64,000 bases of DNA from Aeromonas sanarellii (lineage in GTDB: Bacteria > Pseudomonadota > Gammaproteobacteria > Enterobacterales > Aeromonadaceae). Within the stretch, counting starts at the first letter, position 1. Each line of letters starts with the position of its first letter. Shown here piece after piece: positions 63,632-64,000 of this stretch. The translations under genes were made by a program, and so were the position numbers. Location: NCBI RefSeq assembly GCF_000820085.1, contig NZ_CDBN01000015.1:124001-188000 (forward strand), read 5' to 3'. The notes beneath the pieces are model-generated. The model saw only the letters and a list, made by a program, of their open reading frames with translations. It searched no databases and was not told the DNA's origin.

Positions 63632-64000
63632 ATGCGCGGTGCACTTCTCTCATTCACACTGGCTGCCCTGCTGGGCGGCTGCAGCACGGGCCCCGCGGCC
63701 CCCACCGTCGAAACGGGCACCATGGTGGTGCGTCCGGCAGACAACTGGCCCTATGGGGCGACGCCACGCTATGCACTCGCCGAGCAGTTCCAGTATGCGG
63801 GCAACAGCGCCGCGCCCTGGCTGGAGCCGGTACAGCAGGCCGTGACCCGGGAACTCGACGGCAAGGGCTGGCGCAGCGTGCCCCTGGATGACGCCGACGT
63901 CTGGGTCGCCATCGGGGTGGCGGGCAGCCAGGACATGAGCGACGGGGAGGTCTTTTCCCGCCTCGGTATGACCCCGGGTCTGAATGCCGCCGCCGATGCT
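63632..64000 (+). CDS. DUF4136-like lipoprotein, 3'-truncated by window edge
   Basis: The first 123 codons of a lipoprotein: signal peptide MRGALLSFTLAALLGGC (lipobox LGGC, Cys at 17), then a linker and RPADNWPYGATPRYALAEQF, READABLE blocks WLEPVQQAVTRELDGKGWR and DADVWVAIGVAGSQDMSD, where x is open to the window end. The pattern of small lipoprotein with a Leu/Glu helix then a GKGWR-type strand recalls DUF4136 envelope lipoproteins. AAGGAG lies 7 nt before the ATG. It follows prkB by 16 bp and is probably co-transcribed. Confidence 0.65.
   Translation, partial: MRGALLSFTLAALLGGCSTGPAAPTVETGTMVVRPADNWPYGATPRYALAEQFQYAGNSAAPWLEPVQQAVTRELDGKGWRSVPLDDADVWVAIGVAGSQDMSDGEVFSRLGMTPGLNAAADA

Overview
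The window reads as ordinary chromosome of a high-GC gammaproteobacterium, most likely Aeromonas or a close relative. This is inferred from gene content and order, with no database search: the fkpA / WD40 lipoprotein / slyX / slyD / yheV / yheU / prkB neighbourhood, three tandem tRNA-Tyr genes, a LuxO-type regulator, a trifunctional PutA with its own DNA-binding domain, and an enterobacterial-type chitoporin. Coding density is high, with short intergenic gaps and many convincing hairpin terminators.

Layout. 1-5.2 kb: the end of a D-erythronate dehydrogenase gene overlapping a GntP-family permease, a DMT exporter and a methyl-accepting chemotaxis protein. 5.2-7.3 kb: a 656-bp regulatory leader with several palindromes in front of chitoporin chiP. 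7.4-14.3 kb: an SDR enzyme, DUF1904, TraB/GumN, DUF3149, smrA, an M32 carboxypeptidase, and an alkylation-repair pair (Ada/AlkA-type glycosylase overlapping ogt). 14.6-21 kb: two small cupins, DUF1272, rlhA, a LysE exporter with a LysR regulator, and a FabH-like synthase. 21.2-21.6 kb: three tRNA-Tyr genes. 21.7-28.8 kb: a small unknown protein, an EAL protein, an exo/endonuclease-phosphatase-like protein, and a btsS-btsR two-component pair next to a CstA-family transporter. 29-29.8 kb: pepE.

30.1-38.7 kb (minus strand): a complete nitrous-oxide reductase cluster, nosR-nosZ-nosD-nosF-nosY-nosL, then a 49-residue TatA/E-like gene and a c-type cytochrome. An FNR/DNR-type box lies between nosR and the divergent fumC. 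No nitrite or nitric-oxide reductase and no mobility gene is visible. 39-49 kb: fumC, a VOC protein, putA with GTTGCA operator motifs, alr, dnaB and a Tim44-like protein. 49.6-64 kb: a UshA-type 5'-nucleotidase lipoprotein, DUF2956, a TPR protein, luxO, fkpA, a WD40 lipoprotein, slyX, slyD, yheV, an AraC-like protein, cheV, yheT, a diguanylate cyclase, yheU, prkB and the start of a lipoprotein gene.

No phage, IS element, CRISPR array or obviously new multi-gene system was found. The most unusual signals are: (1) three 8-bp BtsR-like motifs repeated at exactly 21 bp, plus one outlier, in front of the CstA-family transporter; (2) a decayed second copy of the dnaB 3' end, separated from the intact end by a perfect 20-bp hairpin; (3) an overlooked 33-codon basic small ORF with a near-perfect Shine-Dalgarno sequence upstream of dnaB; (4) an orphan terminator facing away from putA that may mark a small RNA; (5) stacked palindromes after the tRNA-Tyr cluster; and (6) a 2.6-kb stretch with distinct codon choice over the M32 peptidase and alkylation-repair genes.
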